DNA of 64,000 nucleotides, from the NCBI GenBank assembly GCA_934120135.1, contig CAKOTK010000001.1, positions 1-64,000 on the forward strand, in the 5' to 3' direction. A model generated the notes under the pieces. That model ran no database searches and was not told the origin of the DNA. It saw nothing but the letters and a program-made list of their open reading frames with translations. The stretch comes from an uncultured Clostridia bacterium. Its GTDB lineage: Bacteria; Bacillota; Clostridia; TANB77; CAG-508. Numbering within the stretch: position 1 is the stretch's first letter; each line of letters starts with the position of its first letter. This document shows positions 1 through 8,330 of this stretch, piece by piece. A program made the position numbers and the translations under genes.

Positions 1-88
1 TTCACTCTTATTTTAGGGTGAACAATTCATAAATTAATTAGTATCATTTAGGGTGAACTAGTCAAAAATTATTGACACATAATATCAA
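1..88. other. Intergenic edge with a short direct repeat
   Basis: No gene is visible before the first CDS. The 12-mer TTTAGGGTGAAC occurs twice, at 12-23 and 47-58, 35 bp apart. It may be an operator pair or part of a repeat cut by the window edge. I see no coding potential here. Confidence 0.4.
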
Positions 89-553
89 TTAAATATATAT
101 ACATTTGTGTTCTTCACGTTCAATGAATTTTACCAAACTATTAAATCTTATCGCCAAAGTTTTAGTATTTCCATCTGGATGGAATAAAAGAATTTTATCT
201 CTTAACTTGCTATCAATTATTAGTTTTACTTGATTGTCAAAATCATTAACTATTGCAAATGGTGTAACTTTTCTATCTCTTATTCTAAAAACTCCTAGTA
301 AATCAAGTTCAGTTGCAAAGCTTAAAGGTAATAATCTCAATTTTTGTGCTAAAGTTTTTAAATTCACAGTCTTGCTTTCTTCAAATACCAATAAAAAGTA
401 ATTTCCTTTTTGATCTTTAACAAAATAATTATTACATTCTGTTCCATTTAATTTATCTTTTATAACTTTTGCATCTTTTCTCGTACATACTGGTGGATGC
501 TCCAACAATTTGTATTTTATATTTAATATATTTAAAATCCTGTATATATTCAT
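89..553 (-). CDS. YbaK/ProX-type aminoacyl-tRNA deacylase
   Basis: A 154-residue stand-alone editing-domain protein of the YbaK/ProX (PrdX) superfamily. The family hydrolyses mischarged tRNAs such as Ala-tRNA(Pro) in the cytosol. Family features that can be seen are an N-terminal ICYKLLEHPP-like segment (KYKLLEHPPVCT, residues 14-25), a central KNYFLLVFEE-like strand, and a C-terminal FHPDGNTKTLAI loop (about residues 124-135), which matches the usual F.PG.N..T..I substrate loop. Length is normal for the stand-alone family. It lies 23 bp downstream of plsC on the same strand and may be cotranscribed. The exact tRNA specificity cannot be read from the sequence. Confidence 0.82.
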   Translation of the reverse strand: MNIYRILNILNIKYKLLEHPPVCTRKDAKVIKDKLNGTECNNYFVKDQKGNYFLLVFEESKTVNLKTLAQKLRLLPLSFATELDLLGVFRIRDRKVTPFAIVNDFDNQVKLIIDSKLRDKILLFHPDGNTKTLAIRFNSLVKFIEREEHKCIYI

Positions 554-576
554 GTTTCCCTCTTCTTCATATATAG

Positions 577-1155
577 CTACTTTTCTAGCATTATAATATT
601 ATCCATTATTTCTTTGCTTACTTTTTCTAAAACTTCTTTTTCCGGTTTGCTAGTTTTATATTCACTAAAATCTAAAGGTTTTCCATAATATATAGTTACT
701 TTATGAAATGGCTTCATTTCTCCAGAAATATTTACTGGAATTACTGGAACTCCAGTTCTTAATGCCATAAATGCTGCACCATTTTGTGCTCTACCATTTT
801 TAGCCATTCCCTTTCTTGTTCCTTCTGGAAATAGCATTAGTATTTCTCCATCTTTTAATACTTTTAAAGAATGCTTCATAGAGTCTAAGTCCATTTTCCC
901 TCTTTTAACAGGAAATACAAGGCACTTATCTCCTAACCAATATATAAACTTATTTTTAAATAGTTCTTCTTTTGCCATAACATGCATCTTTCGTTTAGTG
1001 GAAGAAACTAAAATTGGTGCATCCCAATTGGATTGGTGATTAGCACACATAATATATGCTCCTTCTTTTGGAACGTTTTCCTTTCCCACTAATTTTACTC
1101 TAAATACAATTACTGAAAATATATGTACTAAAAATACTATTACACTTCTAAGCAT
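577..1155 (-). CDS. plsC: 1-acyl-sn-glycerol-3-phosphate acyltransferase
   Basis: A 192-residue PlsC-family membrane acyltransferase. It transfers a fatty acyl group to lysophosphatidic acid to make phosphatidic acid, the precursor of membrane phospholipids. An N-terminal hydrophobic helix (residues 1-22) anchors the protein. The acyltransferase motifs appear in order: NHQSNWD (NHx4D catalytic motif, about residues 39-45), the KEELFKNKFIYW block, and FPEGTR (about 109-114), which binds the glycerol phosphate. Length and motif spacing fit the short bacterial form. A hairpin with arms AAAGGAGTGC and GCATTCCTTT lies just upstream in the leader, near 1181-1206. Confidence 0.93.
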   Translation of the reverse strand: MLRSVIVFLVHIFSVIVFRVKLVGKENVPKEGAYIMCANHQSNWDAPILVSSTKRKMHVMAKEELFKNKFIYWLGDKCLVFPVKRGKMDLDSMKHSLKVLKDGEILMLFPEGTRKGMAKNGRAQNGAAFMALRTGVPVIPVNISGEMKPFHKVTIYYGKPLDFSEYKTSKPEKEVLEKVSKEIMDNIIMLEK

Positions 1156-1180
1156 TTCTATTTCTCCTTTAAATACAACT

Positions 1181-1206
1181 TAAAGGAATGCGAATTTGCA
1201 CTCCTT
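1181..1206 (-). promoter_or_regulatory. Leader hairpin upstream of plsC
   Basis: On the minus strand, arms AAAGGAGTGC and GCATTCCTTT surround a six-base loop, about 25 bases before the plsC start. There is no T run after it, so it is more likely an mRNA leader structure than a terminator. Function is unknown. Confidence 0.35.
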
Positions 1207-1313
1207 TAAAATTATATATCATATTTACTTTTTTGTCTATTAATTACAATATTTTTTGTTTATTTTATTTCAAGCTTTGTGTCTCACTCTCTATAAGTGT
1301 TTCCACATTTTCT

Positions 1314-1375
1314 TAAGGACTTTTTGTAATTTCTTACACATTTTTCAAAGGACTTTTCTGTATTCTTACACATTT
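1314..1375. repeat. Imperfect tandem duplication downstream of hicB
   Basis: Two near-identical units of about 28 bp, each beginning AAGGACTTTT and ending CTTACACATTT, lie head to tail between hicB and plsC. They differ by a few substitutions and a small indel. There is no coding content. This could be slippage or a duplicated binding site. Confidence 0.45.
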
Positions 1376-1387
1376 CATAAATGAGTT

Positions 1388-1798
1388 TTAATTTCTACTG
1401 TTTTTTAATACCTTTTCTATTAATGCATCTTGTAAAGTTTTTGAAAAGTTAATATTCAATTTTTCCGCTCTTTCATTTAGCCAAAATGGTATTGTAAGAT
1501 TTTTCTTTACTGATTTTCTACTACCATATTTTTGACTATATGCTCCTAAGTCAAGCAATAATAGAGTTACAAATCCATTTTCATTTTCTAGTTTTATATC
1601 CTTTATATCACTTGCTTTTGGTACTTCTTCATTATTTTCTACTGATGTTAATAACCAACCTAGCGCAGCATCTTCTGCCATTTGAATTGCCTCTTCTAGA
1701 CTATCACCCTGTGTACAGCAACCTAATAAATCTGGAAATTGCACACTAAATCCTCCATCTTTTTCTTTATAAAAACACGCTGGATAAACAACTTTCAT
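1388..1798 (-). CDS. hicB: HicB-family antitoxin
   Basis: A 136-residue HicB protein, the antitoxin of a type II HicAB pair that neutralises the HicA mRNA interferase. The N-terminus (VYPACFYKEKDGGFSVQF, residues 4-21) is the partially degraded RNase H-like fold, with the hallmark PDLLGCCTQGDSLEEA segment (about 22-37). The C-terminus (about 95-136: KKNLTIPFWLNERAEKLNIN followed by FSKTLQDALIEKVL) is a ribbon-helix-helix DNA-binding tail, expected to bind the operator at 2014-2026. Its ATG overlaps the stop of the upstream hicA remnant. Because hicA is clearly broken, this looks like an orphan antitoxin kept after loss of its toxin. Confidence 0.88.
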   Translation of the reverse strand: MKVVYPACFYKEKDGGFSVQFPDLLGCCTQGDSLEEAIQMAEDAALGWLLTSVENNEEVPKASDIKDIKLENENGFVTLLLLDLGAYSQKYGSRKSVKKNLTIPFWLNERAEKLNINFSKTLQDALIEKVLKNSRN

Positions 1799-1990
1799 TG
1801 TTTTACCTCCTTAATCCCTGCTTGCTTTAATATCGCATTCAAGGTTCCTTTTTTTATATCTCCTCTATGTTTAGGTATTGTTACTTTTCCGTGGCTTTGC
1901 TTTGTGTTTATATTGTATATGAGAACCCACTGAATCATAGTAATACCATCCATTTTTCTTTAGTATCTTTTCTAGCTCAATAAATGTCAT
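1795..1990 (-). pseudogene. hicA: Decayed HicA mRNA interferase
   Basis: Remnant of a small HicA toxin (double-stranded RNA-binding-like fold). The start ATG at 1990 has a GGAG site, and the first 24 codons read normally up to Gly-Ser-His, the active-site histidine region. Matching the family pattern further on (QYKHKAKP, GKVTIPKHRG, KKGTLNAILKQAGI) needs three frame changes: one near 1918, one at a CGG codon at 1891-1893, and a 2-bp GA insertion near 1859. Two of these are ordinary indels, so I call it a pseudogene. The CGG is in the expected place for the skip seen in other genes here but is not counted as independent evidence. Confidence 0.75.
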
Positions 1991-2005
1991 ATTGCTCCTT
2001 TCTTA

Positions 2006-2034
2006 ATATTAGCACGTATAATACGTATTGTCAA
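2006..2034 (-). promoter_or_regulatory. hicAB promoter with palindromic operator in the spacer
   Basis: The minus strand carries a perfect -35 TTGACA at 2029-2034, a 17-bp spacer and a -10 TAATAT at 2006-2011. The spacer holds the palindrome ACGTAT-A-ATACGT (2014-2026), well placed for HicB ribbon-helix-helix autorepression. The promoter is intact although hicA is decayed. Confidence 0.7.
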
Positions 2035-2056
2035 TAAGTTTTTTAAGTTTTATTTG

Positions 2057-2103
2057 TTGTTTGGAAATTTTTTAAGATTTAAAAATTAAATGATTTAAAT
2101 TAT
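2057..2103. repeat. 47-bp direct repeat, copy 1 (downstream of higBA)
   Basis: Identical over 47 bp to 2922-2968, starting TTGTTTGGAAATTTTTTAAG and ending TTTAAATTAT. The two copies bracket the toxin-antitoxin pair in the same orientation, 865 bp apart. The unit contains a small hairpin (TTTTTAA, 3-base loop, TTAAAAA). Confidence 0.85.
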
Positions 2104-2190
2104 CGTTCAAAATAAAATAATTATATTTACTTACACCTTCCCGTACATTGTATTCTATTTACTGGAAAGTGTAAGTATTGGTCAAAAAAA

Positions 2191-2484
2191 CTATGGGGTT
2201 CGTTTCTTCTCTAGTGGCACTACCTTCAATGTATACCCCATAGAATATAGCATTTTCATCAATGTACTAACCATTGGAGAATTAGTTCCATTTTCTATTC
2301 TAGCTATTGCAGGTTGTTTTATTCCGCTTATATCACTTAACTGTTGCTGTGTAAGATTTTTCTCCTTCCTTGCTCTAACAACAGCTTCAATGATTTCTTC
2401 TTCTACTCTAATTTCTTCTTCTTGTTCCTTAGTAAGTTTTAAATTTTCTCTTACTTTTTCCCAAGTTAAATCTTTCTTATCCAT
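2191..2484 (-). CDS. XRE-family antitoxin of a HigBA-type pair
   Basis: A 97-residue helix-turn-helix protein. Residues 30-90 form an XRE/Cro-C1 HTH domain (ARKEKNLTQQQLSDISGI, then KQPAIARIENGTNSP and a METLLKML-like helix). The N-terminal 25 residues are acidic and helical (KEQEEEIRVEEEIIEA), as in HigA-type antitoxins that wrap the toxin. The start overlaps the end of the toxin gene by 8 bp, which is the toxin-first order typical of HigBA. It probably represses the shared promoter at 2878-2907 through the 9-bp-arm palindrome there. Confidence 0.88.
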   Translation of the reverse strand: MDKKDLTWEKVRENLKLTKEQEEEIRVEEEIIEAVVRARKEKNLTQQQLSDISGIKQPAIARIENGTNSPMVSTLMKMLYSMGYTLKVVPLEKKRTP

Positions 2485-2848
2485 TTAAATCATTCCTTTC
2501 TTTATATTCCTTTAATAATCTCTTGGCTCTTTCAATTTCCCTCTGCGGTGTTTTCTGTGTCTGTTTCATATAATGATTTAATAATATAAATGTATCTTTA
2601 TCAATATATGAAAAAAATATTCTGTCCCTTAAAGGTCTTAATTCCCATATCTCTGATTCTAGATATTTAATATATGGTTCACCTAAACTCAAACCACTTT
2701 TCGATAGCTGATCTATATAAGCAACAATTTTACTTAATTTTATTCGATTATTCTTGTTCTTGTTCTTGTTTTGCCTTTGCAATTCAATAATGTAATTTTC
2801 TAATTCGCTTATTTCTTTTTCATTTTTGTAAAAAATAATTTTATACAT
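2477..2848 (-). CDS. HigB/Gp49-like RelE-superfamily toxin
   Basis: A 123-residue protein of the phage-derived Gp49-like / HigB family. These ribosome-dependent or free mRNA endoribonucleases are neutralised by an adjacent XRE antitoxin. Recognisable family segments are KIVAYIDQLSKSGLSLGEPY (about 43-62), the IWELRPLRDRIFFSYI strand pair (about 68-83) with conserved LRP and R/F residues, and ILLNHYMKQTQKTP (about 89-102) with the H..K..QKTP signature. The gene is intact, is followed at once by the antitoxin, and the pair sits between two identical 47-bp repeats. Confidence 0.88.
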   Translation of the reverse strand: MYKIIFYKNEKEISELENYIIELQRQNKNKNKNNRIKLSKIVAYIDQLSKSGLSLGEPYIKYLESEIWELRPLRDRIFFSYIDKDTFILLNHYMKQTQKTPQREIERAKRLLKEYKERNDLNG

Positions 2849-2877
2849 TTAGCATACCTTTCGCATGACATATTTGT

Positions 2878-2907
2878 ATTATAACATATTTGTTATAATA
2901 GTGTCAA
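2878..2907 (-). promoter_or_regulatory. higBA promoter and palindromic operator
   Basis: The minus strand has -35 TTGACA at 2902-2907 and -10 TATAAT at 2878-2883 with an 18-bp spacer. The palindrome ATTATAACA-TATT-TGTTATAAT (2878-2899) fills the spacer and the -10 box, so a bound XRE antitoxin would block RNA polymerase directly. Confidence 0.75.
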
Positions 2908-2921
2908 CTATATTTGGATTT

Positions 2922-2968
2922 TTGTTTGGAAATTTTTTAAGATTTAAAAATTAAATGATTTAAATTAT
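2922..2968. repeat. 47-bp direct repeat, copy 2 (upstream of higBA)
   Basis: Perfect match to 2057-2103, lying just upstream of the higBA promoter. The flanks diverge at once on both sides, so the two copies look like the ends of a unit or the product of a duplication. Confidence 0.85.
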
Positions 2969-3080
2969 GAATATATAATATATCCATTTGCAGTCATTGT
3001 CAAGAAAAATCGTTCGACAAAATTCTACAAAAAATAAAAGAGAAATGACCTAACATTTCTCTTCTATCTTTTCCTCACTC

Positions 3081-4565
3081 TTACTCTCCCAATACTTCAT
3101 CAATTTTTTCTTTAGCAGATGTTACTGATGTTGCATTTGGTACCATTACATATAGTTTTGTGCTTCCCATTGAATATGTTGATGAACTTGCTCCTGTACC
3201 TGTTAAAGAGTTTGATTTTATTGTCCATGAAGACATATTATTTATTTGATCTTTTACTAATTTACTAATATCATCTTGTTCAATATTAGTTTGGAAACTT
3301 CCTTTTAATGAGTCTAAAATACTTGTATATTTAGTTAATAAAGTAGTACTATTTAATACCTTTTTCATAACAGCCTCAATAACATGTTGTTGATTTTTAA
3401 CTCTTTGGTTGTCTCCTGATTCAAAAGCATATCTTTCTCTACTAAAAGCTAAAGCCGCCTCGCCATTTACATTGTAATTATATCCTTTATTAAAATGATA
3501 TGCCTTCGCTGCATTACTTGTAAAATCATAGTCTGAATATATGTCTATTCCTCCAAGTCTGTCTACTAATTTAATTACAGTAGTGAAATTTACTCTTACG
3601 TAATAATTTATATCAGTATCAAGTAAGTCTTCTACTGTCTTTACAGTTTCATTTACACCATATATTCCTGAGTGGGTTAGTTTATCTTTTGCCCCATAAC
3701 TATGAAGTGTAACATAATAATCTCTAGGAATTGAAGTTAATAATATTTCATGTGTATCTGTATTTACTGTTGCAAGAATATTTGCATCACTTCTTGATAC
3801 ATTGCTTATGTTACCAGATGTATCTATTCCACTAATATACACATTAAATTTTCCGCTTTTAATACTGTATTTAGAAGCAGTCTCCTCTATTTTTGTATTT
3901 GTTTGTATTTCATGCTTTATAGTATAAAGTATCTTTGTGTTTTCTTTGAAATTCTTTATTTCATCGCCTAACATATTATATTGTGTTGCACTCGTTAGTA
4001 TTACATCAACATTTTTATTAAGTAATTTGTTACCTAAATCTAATAAATTTTCTTGGTTCACTAAGGTAATACTTACTTTTTTTGTTACTTCTGTTTTTAC
4101 ATCATCTACTACTTGGAAGAAATGTACATTTTTATCCTTTATGTCTTCAATTTTAGAATATGAGCTATCTTTTCTTACAACTATATAATATTCATCTGTT
4201 TCTTTAGCTTCTTGAAATACATTATCTAAAAAACTAATAGTTGCTAATGCATAATTTGTTACATAAATATATATACCTGACACAAATAAAATAATTATAA
4301 AGCTTATTATTGTTAGTTTGTATGTTTTATGCTTTTTTAATAATCCTATTACCATTGCAAATGTAAAAACTATTTCAGCAATTGTAAATATTGTTACTAT
4401 CCATCCGGGTAACAAGTCCATTTTTAATATCGAAATATAGAAAATTATTGTTATTACAACATAAGCAAAAGCAATTAGTTTAAAAAATGTATCTAATATT
4501 TGATTTTTGTTATTTCCTTTCTTATTTATTGTTTTATCTGATTTCATTCTTTTTCCTTGTGACAT
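3081..4565 (-). CDS. LytR-CpsA-Psr (LCP) family cell-wall polymer ligase
   Basis: A 494-residue membrane protein, last gene of the polysaccharide operon. Three hydrophobic segments lie at about residues 27-110. An extracellular accessory region follows (about 115-225, similar in position to the extra domain of CpsA), then an LCP catalytic domain (about 235-430). LCP hallmarks are the D-rich start (GIDTSGN, RSDANILATVN), SIPRDYYV, KLTHSGIYG, VNFTTVIKLVDRLGGIDI and FSRER, with Arg and Asp residues that bind the pyrophosphate lipid. LCP enzymes move polymers from undecaprenyl pyrophosphate to peptidoglycan, so this one probably anchors the capsule made by the operon. The start has an AGGAGG site 5 bases upstream. 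The gene overlaps the flippase end by about 32 bp. Confidence 0.9.
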   Translation of the reverse strand: MSQGKRMKSDKTINKKGNNKNQILDTFFKLIAFAYVVITIIFYISILKMDLLPGWIVTIFTIAEIVFTFAMVIGLLKKHKTYKLTIISFIIILFVSGIYIYVTNYALATISFLDNVFQEAKETDEYYIVVRKDSSYSKIEDIKDKNVHFFQVVDDVKTEVTKKVSITLVNQENLLDLGNKLLNKNVDVILTSATQYNMLGDEIKNFKENTKILYTIKHEIQTNTKIEETASKYSIKSGKFNVYISGIDTSGNISNVSRSDANILATVNTDTHEILLTSIPRDYYVTLHSYGAKDKLTHSGIYGVNETVKTVEDLLDTDINYYVRVNFTTVIKLVDRLGGIDIYSDYDFTSNAAKAYHFNKGYNYNVNGEAALAFSRERYAFESGDNQRVKNQQHVIEAVMKKVLNSTTLLTKYTSILDSLKGSFQTNIEQDDISKLVKDQINNMSSWTIKSNSLTGTGASSSTYSMGSTKLYVMVPNATSVTSAKEKIDEVLGE

Positions 4566-6111
4566 TTTTACCTCCTATATTATAACATTTTACCTTACCG
4601 TATATGTTTTTTATTGATTCTTTCTCTTTTTTGTTTAATGCTAATATATATATATTAACTGCATATACTATAGTAAATATAATCATGCTAATCATGTAAA
4701 TATATATGTTTTCTAAGTTTACTTTTGCTTGTATAATCACTCCCAAAATAATAGGAATTATAAATGCTGGAATTATTTTTAATATTTCCTTCCAAAATTT
4801 AAACATATTAATCTTGAGTACATTATGATCATATATATTAAAAATAATGATATGTCCAATAATAATAGATATAGTTGTTCCAACAGTACATCCAACAATT
4901 CCATATTTTTCACAAGCATTATAGCTTGCTATTATATTAATAACAGCTATTATAAAATATATAATTGTTCTAACCTTTTGCTTATCTTTTGCTCTATACA
5001 CTTCTAATATATTTCCTTTTATAAGCACAAATGATATTGGTGCAATTAATAACACTGCCGCAATATAAGCTAATTCGTATTCTTTTCCAAATAATAATAT
5101 AATAAACTGTTTTCCAAAAAATATAAATCCAAATAAAATTAGGAAGATTGTCATGCATTGTATTCTTCCGACTTTTGTAATAAGCTCTAATATCTCATTG
5201 TTTTTTTCTGTATCATTTTTCTCTTGATTAACTATAAAATGAATTCGTGGAGTAAAAACTCCAGCAACAGTAGTTGCAATTGTCATGTATATCGCATTTA
5301 TTTGTGCTGCTATTGAATATATTGCAACTTCCTTTGCATTTCTTTTTATACCAATAATAATTGAGTCTATATTCCAGTTTATTTGATCTATTATAACAGT
5401 TAGTAACATAAAAATATAGAATATAAATATATCTTTTATTACTCGTTTTTCTGTCTTTGCAAATTTTATTTTTAAGTTTAATTTCTTTTTACAGTATCTT
5501 GCATTTAATATTAATGCCACAAGATTGATAACAGTAGTAATCGTTACAACCATTATACCTTTAAAGCCTATTATTAGTAATGGAATGGTAATTACTGGTA
5601 ATAGCACTTTCTTACATATTAAAAGTATTTTTTGAAAGACAAATTTTTCATTTAATACAATATAAGATTCAAATAGAGATGAAATTGTAACAATTGTAAC
5701 ATTAACTAACATTATTGAAAGCATAACTTTCATCTCTTTAATTTCTAAATCAGAAAAATTCTTGAAAATGTTCTGCAATGAAAATATAAGTACAACTCCA
5801 GCTATAATTGCTATTATAGCAAAAATAATACATATTTTCACTATTAGTCCATTTATATTGGCTAGTTCTTCATCGTCCTTGTTAAAGTATTTTGCTGCAA
5901 ATTTTATATATGTACTAGCCATACCATTATTTAAAATTTCTAAATAACTAACAATTGATATTATTAAACTATATGTTCCATAATGGTTTTGTCCTAAATT
6001 ATTAGTTAAAATTGGCGTGTATATAAAATTAATTGCAAAACTAACAAATACAAATGCATAAGATAATATTATTCCCGATTTTATTTGTCCATGTTTTTGA
6101 GTTTGTTCCAT
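4534..6111 (-). CDS. Wzx-type polysaccharide flippase
   Basis: A 525-residue polytopic protein with about 12-14 hydrophobic segments, of the MOP superfamily polysaccharide-transport branch. It opens with the typical SYAFVFVSFAINFIYTPILT helix and the NHYGTYSLI motif (about residues 38-46), and contains NIDSIIIGI near 247, common in Wzx proteins. The family flips undecaprenyl-linked repeat units across the membrane. It lies between the pyruvyl transferase and the LCP gene, which fits a Wzx/Wzy pathway. The C-terminus (about 500-525) is basic and cytosolic. Confidence 0.9.
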   Translation of the reverse strand: MEQTQKHGQIKSGIILSYAFVFVSFAINFIYTPILTNNLGQNHYGTYSLIISIVSYLEILNNGMASTYIKFAAKYFNKDDEELANINGLIVKICIIFAIIAIIAGVVLIFSLQNIFKNFSDLEIKEMKVMLSIMLVNVTIVTISSLFESYIVLNEKFVFQKILLICKKVLLPVITIPLLIIGFKGIMVVTITTVINLVALILNARYCKKKLNLKIKFAKTEKRVIKDIFIFYIFMLLTVIIDQINWNIDSIIIGIKRNAKEVAIYSIAAQINAIYMTIATTVAGVFTPRIHFIVNQEKNDTEKNNEILELITKVGRIQCMTIFLILFGFIFFGKQFIILLFGKEYELAYIAAVLLIAPISFVLIKGNILEVYRAKDKQKVRTIIYFIIAVINIIASYNACEKYGIVGCTVGTTISIIIGHIIIFNIYDHNVLKINMFKFWKEILKIIPAFIIPIILGVIIQAKVNLENIYIYMISMIIFTIVYAVNIYILALNKKEKESIKNIYGKVKCYNIGGKNVTRKKNEIR

Positions 6112-6135
6112 GGAATTTTTATTTCTCCCTTCTTA

Positions 6136-7257
6136 CTATATTTTCAAGTTTCTAACTACAACATTTTTTTCCTTTTCCATTTCTTGCATATCATAGTGTG
6201 TATCTTTTATTTCAACTAATTTATCTATAATTTTGCTAATATTTTTAGCCTCTAACTCAAAGTATCTATTTTCTAATGATAAGTTTTTAAAAAAGAATTT
6301 TATTTTTTCATCCCATACAATTGCTATTGTTGGTATATCTAGTGAATAAGCTACAATGTGACTATGTAATCTACATGAAATCAAGCAATGGTACCTTGAA
6401 ATTGTTTCTACTAATTGCTTTGGTAATGTTGGTCTTTCAGCAATGTATTTTTCCTCTATAGGCATGTCTAATTTTTTTAAAACTTTACATGACAGGATAT
6501 AGTCATCCTTATTTCCATTACAGAATATCTGCCATTTATATCCCTTTCTATTTAATTCTTCAATAATTCCTTTCCAAAATTCAATCAAGGTATCTCCTGG
6601 TATATTGCCTATTTTCATTACTCCTAATCCAATTATCTTAGAGTTCTCATTTTTTGTAATACCATAAGTATCTCTTGTGAATATTGCAGGATCATACGTC
6701 TTTCTAACTTCAATATTTGACTTACACATATATTTTTGTTTTAACATATCAATATTGTCTCTTGAAGATACATATAAAATGTTTTTATTTCTTAATGTTT
6801 TTCTAATTTTATGTATTAAAATTGGACTTTTTATTTTTCCAACTCCACATCCATTAAAAATAATTTTAACATTATTTTTAGATAGATATTTTACAAAATT
6901 ATAAATTTGAAAAGTAAAATACGGAATAAATAAATGCCCACCCGCAAATATTGCTAAGTCATAATGTTCTTCGCATATTTTTTTTATTCTTTTTTTGGTT
7001 TTAATATCTTGAATTTTATATGTAATAAATTCACTTTTATATATAATACTTCTAATGAAGTCACTTATATTATTTCTCTTTGCGTTAACTTGGCTTTTGT
7101 CATCTTTTATGTATCCATTCTTACAATATATGTCAACTAACTTTATTTGTAATTTTTGCTCACTATTTTCTTTTTTTATAATTTCTTTTACATTTTCACA
7201 GATTATTCCATCACCTAAGTTTGATGAATACAAGTCTCCAATTATTAAAATTTTCAA
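6136..7257 (-). CDS. Polysaccharide pyruvyl transferase family protein
   Basis: A 373-residue CsaB/WcaK-type protein that adds a ketal pyruvate from phosphoenolpyruvate to a sugar. Features are the N-terminal ILIIGDLYSSNLGDGIICEN loop (residues 3-22), the middle AIFAGGHLFIPYF segment (about 108-120), and the C-terminal RYHCLISCRLHSHIVAYSLD block (about 293-312) with the S.RLH..I.A signature and IPTIAIVWDEK after it. It sits between the polymerase and flippase genes, so it probably makes an acidic, pyruvylated surface polymer. The sugar acceptor cannot be predicted. Confidence 0.88.
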   Translation of the reverse strand: MKILIIGDLYSSNLGDGIICENVKEIIKKENSEQKLQIKLVDIYCKNGYIKDDKSQVNAKRNNISDFIRSIIYKSEFITYKIQDIKTKKRIKKICEEHYDLAIFAGGHLFIPYFTFQIYNFVKYLSKNNVKIIFNGCGVGKIKSPILIHKIRKTLRNKNILYVSSRDNIDMLKQKYMCKSNIEVRKTYDPAIFTRDTYGITKNENSKIIGLGVMKIGNIPGDTLIEFWKGIIEELNRKGYKWQIFCNGNKDDYILSCKVLKKLDMPIEEKYIAERPTLPKQLVETISRYHCLISCRLHSHIVAYSLDIPTIAIVWDEKIKFFFKNLSLENRYFELEAKNISKIIDKLVEIKDTHYDMQEMEKEKNVVVRNLKI

Positions 7258-7266
7258 TTTTTCCTC

Positions 7267-8313
7267 CTAAAACATAAACATCTTATATGGAATATATGAC
7301 ATCGAATTTTGTATACTTATTACAAAGTAAACTGTAAGTAATATGTAGACTATACATTTAAGAAATATTCTTATCTTTTTATCGTCAATTTCTTCTATTA
7401 TATTTGGAATTAAGAATATAATAGAATATTCAAAATACATTGTTAATCTTGCTATATTACCTTCTATACTAGCTAATGTTTGTACTAGAATTCCTATTAG
7501 TAGCATATTAAGCCAAATGTTATTCTGCTCTTGTTCTTCTTTATTATTCTTCTTATAAAGTATGTATAAACTTCCAACAAAAATAATAATTAATAGTAGT
7601 AATAATTTATATCCACCACCATTTTGTATTGCAGCATAATTACCATAAACTAATTTTGTTATAATATTAAATATTTGCAATTTAAATATAAAAGTCATTA
7701 AAATAACAATTAAAAATATTATAAGATACTTATGCGTCATTTTTTTGTTTGACAAAAAATATACTGGTAAGAATATAATTGCTGTTTTATGAAAAGTTGT
7801 CGCAATTAAAACTAATGCTAAAAATTTTAATAGCTTTCTTTCTTTAATATACTTTAAGCTAATCCATATAATTGAATATGCAATTGCCTGTCTAAGACCT
7901 GAAAACAAAAAAATGTAAAAATGCATCGTAATAAATATAAATGTACTTAAAAAATAATTCTTTGAATATTTTAATATTGAAAAATACACTCCAAATAAGC
8001 TAACTAGAGCTGTAATAAATAAAAATAAATTTTCTCCTCCAACTAGTCCAATTAACTTATTATATATAATATATCCTTTTTCTAATTTTATCCTAAGTAC
8101 AATATCCCATCCCGAGTCTTTAAATAAATTAAAAAAAGGTATATAATTTTTTAAATCAATTCCAACTGACGTATCTCTTAGTCCTAAAAATAGCAACATT
8201 TCTATAAAAGCAACACTTAAAAATATAGTTTTTTTATTCTCATTTTTTATTAAATAATTAGTTAATAAATAAGTTATACTAATAATTATTAGTAGTAATA
8301 AATAATATATCAT
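7267..8313 (-). CDS. EpsG/Wzy-type polysaccharide polymerase
   Basis: A 348-residue integral membrane protein with about 10 hydrophobic segments and little soluble sequence. The LRDTSVGIDLKNYIPFF loop (about residues 45-61) and FSGLRQAIAYSIIWISLKYI (about 137-156) match the EpsG family pattern: G.D...Y before the loop and GLRQ.IA in the middle. These proteins polymerise lipid-linked repeat units outside the membrane. It is the only polymerase candidate in this operon. Ten bases separate it from the pyruvyl transferase. Confidence 0.85.
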   Translation of the reverse strand: MIYYLLLLIIISITYLLTNYLIKNENKKTIFLSVAFIEMLLFLGLRDTSVGIDLKNYIPFFNLFKDSGWDIVLRIKLEKGYIIYNKLIGLVGGENLFLFITALVSLFGVYFSILKYSKNYFLSTFIFITMHFYIFLFSGLRQAIAYSIIWISLKYIKERKLLKFLALVLIATTFHKTAIIFLPVYFLSNKKMTHKYLIIFLIVILMTFIFKLQIFNIITKLVYGNYAAIQNGGGYKLLLLLIIIFVGSLYILYKKNNKEEQEQNNIWLNMLLIGILVQTLASIEGNIARLTMYFEYSIIFLIPNIIEEIDDKKIRIFLKCIVYILLTVYFVISIQNSMSYIPYKMFMF

Positions 8314-8330
8314 ACTCTTTCTTTCCTTTA

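Noticed and set aside
1891..1893. Using the hicA CGG as an eighth independent skip site
   Set aside because: hicA has at least two other indels without CGG, so it is a decayed gene and cannot support the rule.
2057..2968. CRISPR array from the repeated 47-mer
   Set aside because: Only two copies, 865 bp apart, with genes between them. No cas genes or regular spacers are present.
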